Counted from the stretch's first letter, positions 44,801 to 51,106 are shown. The stretch is 64,000 nt of DNA from Epiperipatus broadwayi (GCA_028023455.1 JAQFVV010006275.1:438001-502000); one strand, 5' to 3'. Numbers and translations: made by a program. The notes: generated from the sequence alone by a model not told the origin.

Positions 44801-47800
44801 TACATGGAACAACATTCACATTTCAATAATAATTGACAATTAGAAAGTAATTTTTAAAAACATTAAAATGGAGTTTTACTATAAACAATTTTAGTGTTAT
44901 TTTTCAAACTGAGACATCATTCTTTTAATTTAATTTTAAATTACTTTTTTTAAATTAAATAATTTATGATGAAAGAGCTCATTAAACTTCAAAATGGACT
45001 GGGATTATAAAATAAATTTTAAAAAAAGATGACAAACAATAGTAAACTTCTCCTAACAGTGATTAAATGTTATTATTTTATGATACTAATTTATTATCTA
45101 CCTTAATCCATTTGCTTTCAGGCAAAGTATCTAATGTGCATAAAATTCTTCCACAGAAGTTACTATTCAAACAATTATAAAAATAAATTAGAAAACCTAG
45201 TTTATTCATTATTCTATTTTACTAGGTACATCTATCATATATTTAATATTAAATGCTTTAGATTAATAATGTACATTCTAATTCCACTTTCATCAGCATC
45301 ATTTTTTCTAAACTAAGATATCATTTTTAAACTAATATTAATAAAATTTATAACTGAATGTATGAGTTCTATCAAAAATTCTGATACAACCATTAGACAA
45401 TAGATTCCTAATACCATGATTTTCTAATTTTATAAACACAAGTGCATATGTGCATTTGCTTACTTTAAAATTAAGGATGACTGGATCATAATCTCCTTAT
45501 AGTTTACCCTGCAAATAATATCCATCTGTATGCAGAAAAACAATCATTTCCATTTGGAAAACATTATATTTTATGATAACTATCTAATTAATAACAAAGA
45601 AAGCTGCATACAAACAGTCAACAAACCACAGCTGCATACAAACAGTCAACAAAACACAGGCTATCCAAACAAAAATAAATTTATACTGGAATCATATGGA
45701 AAGTCTCTCAAATTCCGAGATATATCTACATTAGAAAGCATAAGACTGTTTCAACTAAATATTTAAGACATAATTCTCTACAAAATAATAATAGAATAAC
45801 TCAAGGTTGATGTAATTTGCATAATAGTAGATTAATTGTTCATCTAAACATGTTTACCTATTTAAAATCCTTGACTGGATTATAATAATTGATCAAATAT
45901 GTACTAAATATGATATGATTATCTTTTTTTTTAAAACCATCTACCAAAGCAAATAATCTATAAAGTTTAAATATTTATAAATATCCTGACATGAATTGGG
46001 GGAATGGACCTAGTCTCCTTTTCTGGATCTAACAACTTCTCTTAGATTTAAAGATGGTGATTTCAATTCCCATAATACCTTTAAAAGATATGCAACTGAG
46101 AATAATAAATATTTAATTTTTAGAACAAATGGTTTAAAACAACACGAACATACTATATGTTGACAGATGGAATCATTTATATTTATTTTCACAAAAAAGG
46201 ATTCACTTGAAATTTAGTAAATTACATCTCTTTCTCCATAACCAATATAAATAGGCATCATTCTTACAAATTAACAAACCCACAGATGAAAGCCATTCAA
46301 TCCAAAATGTAATTTAAGAAAAATTGCATGGACATTTTGAGAAAAATATTAAAAGAATCCTATCTTTCATCATTTGATATAAAAGATTTAATAAACTCAT
46401 AATAAAATCTTCATCATTTGATATGAAAGATTTAATAAACTCATAATAATAATGACGACAGAGCTCGTATTTCAAGAATATTGAAACTAATTCAGCTTAG
46501 ACTAGAACAAAACAATAATGTTCTTGATATTAAAGATATAGAAATTGTTGATAAACTTATGCAATCAATACTATTATATCCAATAAAACAAATAATTTTA
46601 TATAACAGATTTCTAACCCCAATAAAATAATAGCTATTGATGAAACCAAACTTGCTCTTGATCATTTGAAATCAACGTATTTAATTAATATCTTAAAAAA
46701 AAAAAAAAAGTTAGAATTCAAAATCAGTGAATGACAATCAGAAAATATTGCAAAATGACAATCAGAAAATATTGCAAAATATAGTGCAAAAGCAATGCTT
46801 GACACTTTTAAAATCTTAGAAAATAAACAATGATTAAAAAAAAAAAAATCATCCAATATTCTTATTACCTGTTGTTTACATGCTCTGTGAAAGAAAATTT
46901 TATCAAAAATCATGCCAATAATTGAGAATAATCAAAATTCAGACCAAACAAATCTCTGAACAATTTCCTTTAACAGCACACATTGAAAAACACTTTCAAG
47001 ATAAACTAAAGACTAATGTTATATTTATTAATCTAATCTCATCTAATATCTCTATTTGCAACAAGATCTCTTTCCAAAATTTTCTAAAATTATTAATGCA
47101 GGAAAATCATAAACTTATTTGACAAAATGTTATTAAAACAGGCAGTACCAACCAGAGTAATCAATGGATGCCAGACGGCTTGTGCATAAAATCCCCATCT
47201 AGTGCCTACTCATCCAATATCCCCAGACTAGTTTCTGGCTTTAGATGGGGATTTTATGCACAAGCCTTCTGGCATCCATTGATTACTCTCAATGGCACTG
47301 AGTGATACTACTGTATGGAGAGTTTTGCCTGTTTTAATAACAGTTATGTGCTAGCATAAGGAATAGTGATCATGTGATGTTTAGTTGGTTGACAAAATGT
47401 TCTCCAATAAAAAAAATTACAAATGATTCAAAATAATAATCATAATAAACAGATGTTGTGTTTCAAAATCATCATTGCTTTTTCACAATTTGAACTTTAC
47501 AAAAAAAAAACAATAAGTTAACAAAAATAGAAAAGTTTTTTAATAAATATATAGAAAATCAGGAAATCTTTTTCAAGGAATATAATATTATTCTTAATCT
47601 TGTAAAGGCAACATCTTCAATCTTCTATCTAAACAATCAAATAAATCTAAATTGAAAGTATTATTTTATGACAAAATATTAAAACATGATTCTATCACAT
47701 AACTACTAATTACTGATCTTGGACTATAACCTAACTTATTTTCCTTAATTAGCAATGATTTAATCTATCATATTTTCTAAAAGTAATTTCCAAGGAAACT

Positions 47801-49383
47801 GGCTGGCATTATGAGGAGTATAATACAAATAATATATGAAAAAGCTTTATCAGCTTTGCATATTTTATGCTGAACACTATGTCCTTGTTTGAAAAAAAAA
47901 TGTTCACATTAAACTTCTGAATACACAATTAATATTATTTTAAGAAAGATTATTAGAACACTTAAGCGGCTATATATACTTTCACATATTCAACCTTCAG
48001 ATATTGGAAAACAAGTTGCTTGAAAAAATAAATAAAAAGGTAATAAGTAAATCGGACTTATTACTGAGTCTATATAATCTTCCTATAATATCCCAACAAA
48101 TTACTTCTGAATTCAACTTTCTCCAACATTTGAATACTATCAAAAAGTTCAAGAATATTTAACAACTATGCTTATCTGCTTCAGAAATAGAATTTAATAA
48201 CTTCCGACTTACAAAAACGTAATACAACAATTACAGTTCAATTTATGCATATGTATATACACAAGGGCAGAAGTGACAATATTAATGCGTTTCATGTAAA
48301 TCATCTAGTTATAATCTCCTCAAATACCTTTATAAATGATTGTGAATAGTCATATTTAAAAAAATCCAAATGCTAAATAAATACATTTTGGTTTTTATTA
48401 TCAAAACAGTTTCTAAAATAAAAAATATTATTAAACTTTGAATAATCAGGTTAACCAATATGTGCGGTAAAAACCTATAGTAAAAGTTTGGAGGCTGGGT
48501 AATTTCATCACTTAACATTATAAAATATATGTTATATTTAATAATAAACATAAGCTATTAATATTTTTAGGCTGTTCCTGATATTTTATGCTTAAATAAT
48601 ATATTTTAAAATGAATTAATACCATCTTTAGAAAGTATATTAAACTCTTTAGCCAACGGCAGATTAAAGTAACTAGAAAATAAGATACAATGACCAAGTT
48701 ACAATAGTATTCTATTATCTTACCAGCCTTACAGGTTATAACAATTAGATATTTACAACTACACTTTAAATTTTAATGCTCATAAAAATGCAGTTATAAG
48801 GAATATATTTTAATGTCAAGTGCGGCTTTTTCCGAATCTATAAGGGATATAATACACAAGTCAAAATATAAATTTACAAAAAATATACATAATATAGTCA
48901 AAGAAATTACTGGTTTATTATTACTCGTGTGATTTTAATTTTATCAATAATAAAACAAAATTTTCATTATTTTATAAGATAATGCATCTTTACTCGTTTA
49001 TACGGTATAAAAAAAAATCAATTAAATAACATTAGAATAATCTCAACAGAAAAAAATAACAATAAATAAATCATTGATGTTATTACTTCTGAATATTGGA
49101 AAATCTTTGAAGTAATGTACTTTGCAGACAGTTTGAACAATTTTGTAATAAAACACCAGAGTATCTGAGAGCAGCCATGATGAATAGTATAGCCCCTTAA
49201 GACCTTCAAAATTTAAGTAGTTAAACATGTCAACTGTGGCAAGTAAAATAAATTGATCAATTAATATTGATTGTCCAAATTTTTAAGATTTTGGCTTCAA
49301 GGTTTTATTAATTATTTTTTTAAGTATTTGTTTTAAAATTAATTCTATGCTGTAAGCGGTAACCTAGCGGTGAAGAGTAGCAT
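2752..49383 (-). CDS. MRPL3: Mitochondrial ribosomal protein L3 (bL3m), gene span; 3' part outside window
   Basis: Structural protein of the large subunit of the mitochondrial ribosome, nuclear-encoded and imported. Coding exons, 5' to 3' on the minus strand: 49364-49383, 40211-40405, 25392-25482, 23241-23366, 11342-11441, 2752-2812. All borders are GT..AG and the phases join without a frameshift into 197 codons plus two bases. The product has a basic N-terminus, a linker with AFIQELVDDQ, the family core SQRTGVIARKIGIIPQW then LSTLLQVQDNHVIKY, and TPLYATHFRAGDYVDCQGLT. These line up collinearly with animal MRPL3 as I know it. About 130-150 C-terminal residues, including the family's glycine-rich GKGFQG-type loop, are absent and should lie to the left. 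Introns are 2.0 to 14 kb and full of transposons. Identification is firm; exon 1 is the least certain part. Confidence 0.9.
3279..3473. mobile_element. Small inverted-repeat element (MITE-like), 195 bp
   Basis: The left end ATAAGTTTTCAGCTT is mirrored by the right end AAGCTGAAAACTTAT, and the match continues inward through AATAAATTCAATAAAAAAA (two mismatches). This gives arms of about 32 bases around a 130-base AT-rich centre with no coding capacity. No convincing target duplication. Lies in the intron between exons 5 and 6. Confidence 0.55.
3474..6101. other. MRPL3 intron, AT-rich, nothing recognised
   Basis: Only homopolymers and short TA microsatellites (for example near 4905) are visible. 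No coding frame or structured repeat could be supported on either strand. Confidence 0.5.
6102..6550 (+). repeat. 332-base repeat, one full unit plus partial second unit
   Basis: A unit starting TAATAGTAATATTAGCGATT at 6102 begins again at 6434 (period 332) and breaks off after about 116 bases at 6550. The same unit occurs at 53695-54583. The unit includes a ten-base perfect stem, GAAAGAATGG...CCATTCTTTC, around AATGAATCCA. Non-coding; behaves like a dispersed satellite or tandem non-autonomous element. Confidence 0.8.
6551..10400. other. MRPL3 intron, AT-rich, nothing recognised
   Basis: Long low-complexity AT-rich stretch. A 69-codon open frame at 9336 resembles nothing I know and is expected by chance at this composition. 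Poly-A and poly-T runs are frequent but bound no recognisable retroelement. Confidence 0.5.
10400..10740 (-). mobile_element. Penelope-like element, GIY-YIG domain tail fragment
   Basis: The minus strand from about 10735 reads SRVRNKYLSSALYIQVKDTG, then HIINFDEAKVAFFERNEIKR, then IKESLLLKIYDSKAVNLF and further on GGWDVSGI. The spaced pattern (HxIxFxxAKV, E, KRxxxESLxI, C-terminal Asn/Gly segment) is the end of the GIY-YIG endonuclease domain of Penelope-like ORFs. It is open for about 65 codons and is the better preserved of a facing pair. Confidence 0.65.
10765..10895 (+). mobile_element. Penelope-like tail fragment, inverted partner
   Basis: An inverted copy of 10590-10735, on the plus strand: FDEVKVIFFERHEIKKLAI is recognisable, about 80-85% identical to its partner by eye, with a short internal deletion. 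The two fragments face head to head across a spacer of about 30 bases, forming a potential hairpin. ORF 3'-end fragments like these are usual products of 5'-truncated Penelope insertions. Confidence 0.65.
11342..11441 (-). CDS. MRPL3: MRPL3 coding exon 5
   Basis: Residues 145-177 and the first base of Gly178: CTGNYLSLFKEAGVMPK, then LTRFLITDDAYIQP. This is the segment between the two halves of the L3 beta-barrel and ends in the (I/V)xPG turn completed by the next exon. Acceptor TATTGTAG|T, donor CAG|GTATAT. It sits alone, 11.8 kb from exon 4 and 8.5 kb from exon 6. Confidence 0.9.
11943..14260. other. GC-richer island of unknown origin
   Basis: Base composition rises, most clearly at 13230-13560 and 14030-14210, and CpG dinucleotides appear (ACGACCGTCACGC, GGGTCGAGGC). 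Open frames of 60-73 codons occur on both strands (12379-12635, 13297-13557, 14071-14259) but none resembles a known protein. No terminal repeats were found. It could be an old LTR or DNA transposon body or a regulatory island in the intron between exons 4 and 5. Confidence 0.4.
14261..15671. other. MRPL3 intron, nothing recognised
   Basis: AT-rich sequence with short chance open frames. No reverse transcriptase, transposase or exon signature could be supported. Confidence 0.45.
15672..17000 (+). mobile_element. Decayed LINE (endonuclease-RT type), C-terminal half
   Basis: Plus-strand fragments in order: at 15700 KALNNSRVPDPGEIPFELF, equivalent to the NNKAPGPDGIPAEL block; near 15855 a poor FIKKKDKKNSYKYYRSIAII, equivalent to the KKGDxxxxxNYRxISLL block; near 16720-16860 a tail resembling ...RRQLRWYGHVKRM (here IRQLEWYRYVKRMTEKDYQN). 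Stops and shifts throughout. The family is related to, but different from, the RTE copies at 28-33 kb. Confidence 0.6.
17001..18657. other. MRPL3 intron, nothing recognised
   Basis: AT-rich with no supported coding or structured element. Confidence 0.45.
18658..19870 (-). mobile_element. Badly decayed LINE, endonuclease/RT junction
   Basis: The minus strand near 18860-18800 reads LKARKAANSDEILEENLK, matching the LKNNKAAGPDEIPxEMLK block that starts the reverse transcriptase domain in endonuclease-bearing LINEs. Sequence upstream on that strand (19000-19870) has scattered endonuclease-like fragments only. No intact frame; the boundaries are guesses. Confidence 0.4.
20040..22350. repeat. GC-richer block with an internal diverged duplication
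   Basis: Two stretches, 21060-21320 and 21840-22040, share a diverged sequence built around GATGCTC/AATGCTC, GTTTTGTTGATT, a CAAGA motif, and a stretch on gaining or losing an AATC(A/G)CCAGC segment, spaced about 750 bases apart. A TATA-like GGGTATAAATAA lies at 20220. This could be a pair of old LTR- or MITE-derived units. No coding capacity was found. Confidence 0.35.
23241..23366 (-). CDS. MRPL3: MRPL3 coding exon 4
   Basis: Exactly 42 codons, phase 0 at both ends, residues 103-144. It starts VQDNHVIKYIPSEHYRQSK, collinear with the VQDCHVLKY-type segment of animal MRPL3, then a Lys-rich turn and GALIVGTHTTDPSL. Acceptor TTATTAG|G, donor TTG|GTAAGG. Confidence 0.92.
25392..25482 (-). CDS. 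MRPL3: MRPL3 coding exon 3
   Basis: Encodes residues 73-102, the most diagnostic part of the family: RTGVIARKIGIIPQW followed by a Lys/Gly turn and LSTLLQ. bL3 proteins carry G-(L/V)-I-(A/G)-x-K-(L/I)-G-(M/I) at this place. Acceptor AAATATAG|A, donor CAG|GTTGGT. Confidence 0.93.
25500..27339. other. MRPL3 intron 2, AT-rich, microsatellite bearing
   Basis: Low-complexity sequence with (TG)n(TA)n near 26145-26170 and many A/T runs. The open frames at 25683 and 25815 overlap on opposite strands, have no recognisable motif and are rejected as genes. Confidence 0.45.
27340..27500 (+). mobile_element. 3' tail of the Jockey-like LINE seen at 1-2036
   Basis: The segment ending TTTATGATATTTTGTTAAT is clearly similar to 1960-2036, with the same order of sub-motifs (AATCTATC.., a GTTGAAAT(T)TCTA-type segment, then the shared end). 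A typical short 5'-truncated insertion. Confidence 0.6.
28090..29455 (-). mobile_element. RTE-type LINE, 5' truncated, RT domain partly open
   Basis: An open frame of 274 codons (29191-28367) carries the RT palm: GFVNYEKTFDSINISSAIKA (motif A), MGVKQGDSISPKLFTAVLQE (motif B), YLDFADDVIVFANN (catalytic ADD), GLKINVKKTKVMFN, and YGSETWTLNRRAIQRLQTTQ. Upstream, after a shift, come IFKKGDKEDIRNYRPISLLS and TLDFHQPREQTGFKSGFS. Downstream come WMDEIRKCAGVMW and an Arg/Trp-rich end, then an untranslated tail with CATCATCATCAACC, typical of RTE ends in invertebrates. Part of the endonuclease is lost by 5' truncation. Dead, but younger than the neighbouring LINEs. Confidence 0.88.
29482..29865. mobile_element. 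hAT-type MITE with TIRs and 8-bp target duplication
   Basis: The element is 29490-29857 (368 bp). The left end CAGGGGTCCTCAACCCTATG mirrors the right end AAAGGTTGGGGACCCCTG. The 8-base flanks are TAATAAAC (29482-29489) and TAATAAAT (29858-29865), seven of eight identical, as expected for hAT. Sub-terminal GCCCGCGGGC and CCATGGCGCC make the ends far GC-richer than the region. No coding capacity. It sits between two RTE LINEs. Confidence 0.9.
30084..32760 (+). mobile_element. RTE-type LINE, nearly full length, decayed
   Basis: Endonuclease start near 30215 (PYNCRSLSNEGKLCEMEELS, then IKWDIVRLCEVKRK), IIQVYSPTNSQYDEEINFYM at 30500, and an endonuclease end before 30811. RT follows in broken frames: FKKDDNEDITNYISI (31560), FVDYEKEFDSINIS (31735), GLKINTKNTKV near 32105, YGSETWTLNRRAIQ near 32370, and a C-terminal WVREQIGITDIIERI near 32490. 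Same family as 28090-29455 but more decayed and in opposite orientation. It keeps both endonuclease and RT, about 2.7 kb. Confidence 0.82.
32827..33180 (+). repeat. 314-base-spaced direct repeat
   Basis: CCTTGAGTGCTTAATTTTAC at 32827 recurs at 33141 as CCTTGAGTGCTTAATTTCAC, each followed by an AGAG/ATGA variant and GACTTCTACAAA (about 38 bases shared). Either the ends of a small element or two starts of a tandem unit of about 314 bases. Confidence 0.5.
34320..34436 (-). mobile_element. Foldback-family element, 117 bp, with target duplication
   Basis: Begins with the family tail in reverse (ACCAATAAACATCACATGAT at 34320) and ends GTTTTGCCTGTTTTGA-like. The flanks TTGATATTACTTTTAA (34304-34319) and TTGATATTATTTTAA (34437-34451) are near-identical, a 15-16 base duplication. 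An internally deleted member of the family described at 51119. Confidence 0.75.
35100..35420 (+). pseudogene. Possible hAT transposase C-terminal scrap
   Basis: Plus-strand ETGFSKLFYKK followed after a stop by LDPKII resembles the hAT dimerisation end (CESGFSxLTYIKxKYRxRLxxxxxL). Only about 25 residues support this and no termini were located. Low confidence. Confidence 0.25.
35695..35762 (+). mobile_element. Foldback-family fragment
   Basis: GGCATCCATTGATTATTCTG through GAGAGTTTTGCCTGTTTTAA is the right arm of the family described at 51119, in the same orientation. No target duplication was found. Confidence 0.7.
36600..37500 (+). mobile_element. Decayed BovB/RTE-like LINE, RT C-terminal half
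   Basis: Plus-strand fragments: near 36740 a GVPEHYN-like start then IRKFYMDSKVQLK (compare GIPDHLxxLLRNLYxGQEATVRT); near 36860 LQFNLYTECIIMKDQIKM (compare SPxLFNLYxEYIMR); near 37040 GLKPNI-stop-KTKIMM; near 37095 ADFKVNNNEIFHNAA; near 37420 YWNCHTVKRGDL. The order is right and stops are many. This is a different LINE lineage from the RTE pair at 28-33 kb. Confidence 0.6.
37669..38100 (+). CDS. Unrecognised open frame, less AT-biased than surroundings
   Basis: A 143-codon frame, MIETFTMGMDLHISIFVSCD..., with MCRFTMKYRHNDKHQTIILT and TSEHIRNLTTYLDACYGKDK in its first 85 codons. Those codons use G and C noticeably more than neighbouring DNA, and the remainder looks random. I do not recognise the family. 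It could be a retrocopy fragment, an exon or part of a transposon. It lies next to a large foldback, so transposon cargo is possible. No splice or promoter evidence. Confidence 0.25.
   Translation: MIETFTMGMDLHISIFVSCDPRYGVSLKHMCRFTMKYRHNDKHQTIILTAGSEDDTSEHIRNLTTYLDACYGKDKRFHLVAYPVKLFHYLSLYCTFYNSLQLTAKIKKNSSKVLMVTFYIPLLSPAHVPSHFFLCRNLLLTLG
38325..39232. mobile_element. Large foldback element, two inverted arms of about 400-450 bp
   Basis: The left arm (38330-38790) and the right arm (38830-39232, reverse) are inverted copies: the terminal (CACA)GAGGCAAAACTCT, the GCAAGCCAGAATAATCAATG block, the GCATCTAGATCTTAGGA block, AATCCTCCAGCAGCCCCC and AAAGCTTTGATTCCAAAATG all appear in both. The arms differ by an indel: the left alone keeps the CTGAACTCAGTTCAGCATTC segment. 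A short internal hairpin (GAGGCAAAACTCT.../...AGAGTTTTGCCTC) sits at the centre, 38762-38820. The largest member of the family. Confidence 0.85.
40211..40405 (-). CDS. MRPL3: MRPL3 coding exon 2
   Basis: Encodes residues 7 to 72 of the reconstructed protein: the end of the presequence, a very basic stretch (KRKKKESRIR) and the N-terminal linker with AFIQELVDDQ, which resembles the FIKQLVSDE-type segment of vertebrate MRPL3. Acceptor TTTGTAG|A and donor AAA|GTAAGT (strong). Phase 2 at both ends. A Penelope-like element lies 270 bases upstream in intron 1. Confidence 0.88.
40675..42144 (+). mobile_element. Penelope-like element: RT plus GIY-YIG open frame, 5' truncated
   Basis: Open for about 490 codons from 40675 to the stop at 42144; the first ATG (40942) falls inside the RT domain, so the true start is lost. 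Motifs: FAKIKTHKDNNPIRLLFNFS (RT start), FVMDIEKMYPSIP (motif A Asp), GWVMGCAISGLISSIFIDEL (motif B), HYFRYVDDTLIIGN (catalytic YVDD), then a linker. The C-terminal endonuclease has GMIYKIICGICKRVYYGHTC (GIY..YYG with the CxxC typical of Penelopes), LEIRAKEH (catalytic Arg) and VYETSYIKNN (catalytic Glu). Codons are extremely AT-rich, like the host introns. It lies in MRPL3 intron 1. RT catalytic and nuclease residues are all present. Confidence 0.92.
42145..42480 (+). mobile_element. Penelope-like element 3' untranslated region
   Basis: After the stop, an AT-rich tail includes ATTGAAAAAGATACAAATTG, then TATGTATCGAAAAAAGCTTT at about 42337-42376. The layout TGAAAA...(near-palindrome)...CGAAAAA..CTTTT recurs at 58280-58325 (reverse strand), where TTGAAAAGGGCACTAAGT then GACGAAAAAGACTTTTTATG appears. 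The pattern suits the 3' end that Penelopes carry. The exact end is not located. Confidence 0.55.
42519..42885 (-). mobile_element. RTE-type LINE 3' end, short 5'-truncated copy
   Basis: Starts ATCATCATCATTGTCAACCA and parallels 28110-28530 throughout (CACTCCCGCACA, CAATCTCTTGGAAGACTGTT, TCTTCTTGTTATTC, CCAGATCCATAAGTA). About 370 bases; same family and orientation as 28090-29455. It abuts the Penelope element. Confidence 0.85.
44604..44698 (-). mobile_element. Foldback-family element, 95 bp, with 13-bp target duplication
   Basis: Reads TCACATGATCACTATCTCTT to GAGAGTTTTGCCTTGTTTAT. The flanks AGATCAATTGTCA (44591-44603) and AGATCAAATGTCA (44699-44711) match at 12 of 13 bases. A deleted member of the family at 51119. 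Confidence 0.78.
45604..45659. repeat. 28-bp tandem duplication
   Basis: GCTGCATACAAACAGTCAAC followed by AAACCACA occurs twice in a row, the second time with one base changed (AAAACACA). No gene is involved. Confidence 0.85.
46366..46450. repeat. About 45-bp tandem duplication
   Basis: TCATCATTTGATATAAAAGA then TTTAATAAACTCATAATAA recurs immediately with one substitution (GATATGAAAGA). Confidence 0.85.
46733..46782. repeat. 24-bp tandem duplication
   Basis: TGACAATCAGAAAATATTGC followed by AAAA is repeated head to tail. Confidence 0.85.
46900..48185 (+). mobile_element. Jockey-like LINE, decayed, split by a foldback insertion
   Basis: Left part near 46965: PLTAHIEKHFQDKLKTNVIF, then INLISSNISI, the LTxHIExxFQxKLKTGVVFxDLTAAYDTVW block. 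Right part: near 47650 LKVLFYDKILKHDSIT, near 47835 KALSALHILYAEHYVLV (the ALVYSTAEYCAPVW block) and near 47965 LYILSHIQPSDIGKQVA. The same family as 1-2036. The pieces flank the element at 47132-47388, which therefore inserted into the LINE. Confidence 0.7.
47119..47401. mobile_element. Foldback-family element, 257 bp, with 13-bp target duplication
   Basis: The element is 47132-47388, flanked by TTGACAAAATGTT on both sides (47119-47131 and 47389-47401, identical). Internal inverted arms: GCATAAAATCCCCATCTAG faces CTAGATGGGGATTTTATGC (allowing one variant) around ACTAGTTTCTGGC. Inserted in the Jockey-like LINE. Confidence 0.88.
49364..49383 (-). CDS. MRPL3: MRPL3 coding exon 1 (start of presequence)
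   Basis: The 20 coding bases give MLLFTA plus two bases of an Arg codon. Joined to exon 2 they read MLLFTARSLFQFTITR, hydrophobic and Arg-bearing with no acidic residue, as expected for a mitochondrial presequence. The donor is AG|GTTACC, a weak site, but its phase is exactly the one exon 2 needs. An upstream in-frame ATG at 49464 would add 27 residues (MRKYLRRKFDFQ...), including acidic ones that suit a presequence less well. I prefer 49383, but cDNA could move it. Confidence 0.6.
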
Positions 49384-49607
49384 TTTTATTCTTTGAATTA
49401 TCTTGTCTTCAATTATCAGTACGGTACATTGAAAGTCAAATTTACGGCGCAGATATTTACGCATTATTGATAAAATGGCAGCTTCCAAAAGAGAGCATGC
49501 GAGAACAAGTGCGAATTACTCATCTTCCATAATAGTGGAATGAAAAATGTGTATATATAAATTAATTATTTTTTCATAATGTCGGGGCCTTAGTTTATTT
49601 TGGAAAA
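49384..49607. promoter_or_regulatory. Bidirectional promoter between MRPL3 and a divergent gene
   Basis: 224 bases separate the two start codons. GC and CpG rise here (TACGGCGCAG, GCATGCGAG). GAGCATGCGAG at 49493-49503 approximates the NRF1 site GCGCATGCGC, and AAAATGGCAG at 49472-49481 fits the YY1 core AANATGGC. Both factors are known in vertebrates to drive nuclear genes for mitochondrial ribosomes. No TATA box is evident. Functional assignment is inference. Confidence 0.55.
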
Positions 49608-49652
49608 ATGGATTTAACACATATTGAAAGGCTAAAAGAAGAGCAACTAAAG
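49608..49652 (+). CDS. First coding exon of a divergent gene, product unknown
   Basis: Fifteen codons, MDLTHIERLKEEQLK, with a good start context (GGAAAAATGG), ending AAG|GTAAAT, an acceptable donor in phase 0. The peptide is charged and helical, and suggests the start of a small coiled-coil protein. I do not recognise the family. The candidate second exon (63258) continues in the same phase. Confidence 0.5.
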
Positions 49653-50639
49653 GTAAATGATACAAAATATGTTTTGTTTATATTAGTTTCGATTATGTTT
49701 AAATCTTTATATTTTATAATTAATTAAAAATATATTAGTCACCATAATTCTGTCAATTGTTATGACAATGAAATATCAAATGATTAATTTGATAAAGGAA
49801 TTTGAATATTATAGCAAATATCAAAATATTTAAGAAAAATTAGTAAACATTTTTGATATGTAAAAAAACTAATTTAAAGTGTCATTTTAATGTAAACATT
49901 CATTGTAATTAATATAATCAATAACCTATAAGGCTAAGTTTTTTTAAGGTTATTTCTAAAAATTCCAGTTATCCATGGTTCAACAAAATATTAAAATAAT
50001 AATAAAGAAAATTTCTAATTTTTAATATTTTAGCTCACAATGTGCAAATATGTGACTTAATCTTTTTCAATAAATTCTTAATTTTCTAATTTACTTTAAA
50101 ATAAGCTTATTTACAAAATTAGTATGCATGATCAATACATGAAGTAAAAGATAAATATTGTTTATAAGAAATTTAAACGTTTTGCCTAATTCAAGGTAAC
50201 ATTTAATAGAATTCTAATTTTTGTGAGCTATCATGTTTTACACAGAATGGAGCAATCATTCACATGCCAATTAAAAAGAAAACATGAATCAATTATTTTC
50301 ATATTTTTCATAAAAAATAATCAACAACATGAAAATATTATATTTACATCAAAAGCTAAACGTGAAAATAGTATATTTAAAAAACAACTCTGAAAATAAT
50401 GTGAAAACAATATATCTAGCAACAAAATTAATCTATGGGTCAAATATAAGTACGGATTTAACAAGCATATCAGCATAAAAAGTAAGCCAAATATATAAAG
50501 TAAATGATGGCAGTAAATCTGTAGAAGATTAAAATTCCAAAAAGATGATTGTATACAAGGATAATGAAAAATGTTGATACCATAAAAAAAGCAGGTGAGA
50601 AATTACATTTACAATAATAACTTTATTTAGTTAAATAAT

Positions 50640-50712
50640 GATCAGGTGGGTCAGCAATATGAGATGGCACTGAGAGTAGTGGGTCGTGTGAAAGTCTGAC
50701 TTCGAATCCCAC
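50640..50712 (+). mobile_element. tRNA-like SINE head, degenerate
   Basis: GACTTCGAATCCCAC at about 50698 is a good match to the internal B box of tRNA promoters, preceded by GGTGGGTCAGCAATATGAGA, which could be a poor A box at the right distance. No cloverleaf folds properly, and a short TA-rich tail follows. A tRNA-derived SINE is more likely than a tRNA gene. Confidence 0.3.
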
Positions 50713-51106
50713 GTATATTATATATATAAATGCAGGCTTAAGCATGTACAATGTATTAAATAATGAAAATAAATAACAAATCCAGCAATATAGAAAGTAT
50801 ATAATATAATTCATAAGAAAAGTAATATTAAATCCATAAAAAATTGAGAAGCTTTTAAATATTTTTATAAGATCAGGCTACAAAGCACTTTCCTATTCAA
50901 ATCAGGGTAATGCAAAAAAAAAGAGCCATTGCCATTTGTGATCAAATGAATTGCCTGATAATCTTTTCATCAATAGTGCAAAACAGAGTAAAAAATTTTC
51001 TTTGAGTTTTTCTTTTATTCGATTGCAGAACTGCATAAATTACATGGCTCCATAGTCACTTCAATCATGCAAGAGATTATGTCTATGTAAAATTGCCAAC
51101 TCTTGG

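Noticed and set aside
49383-49464. MRPL3 start at the upstream in-frame ATG (49464)
   Set aside because: It would place acidic residues in the presequence; the downstream ATG gives a typical targeting peptide. Not excluded.
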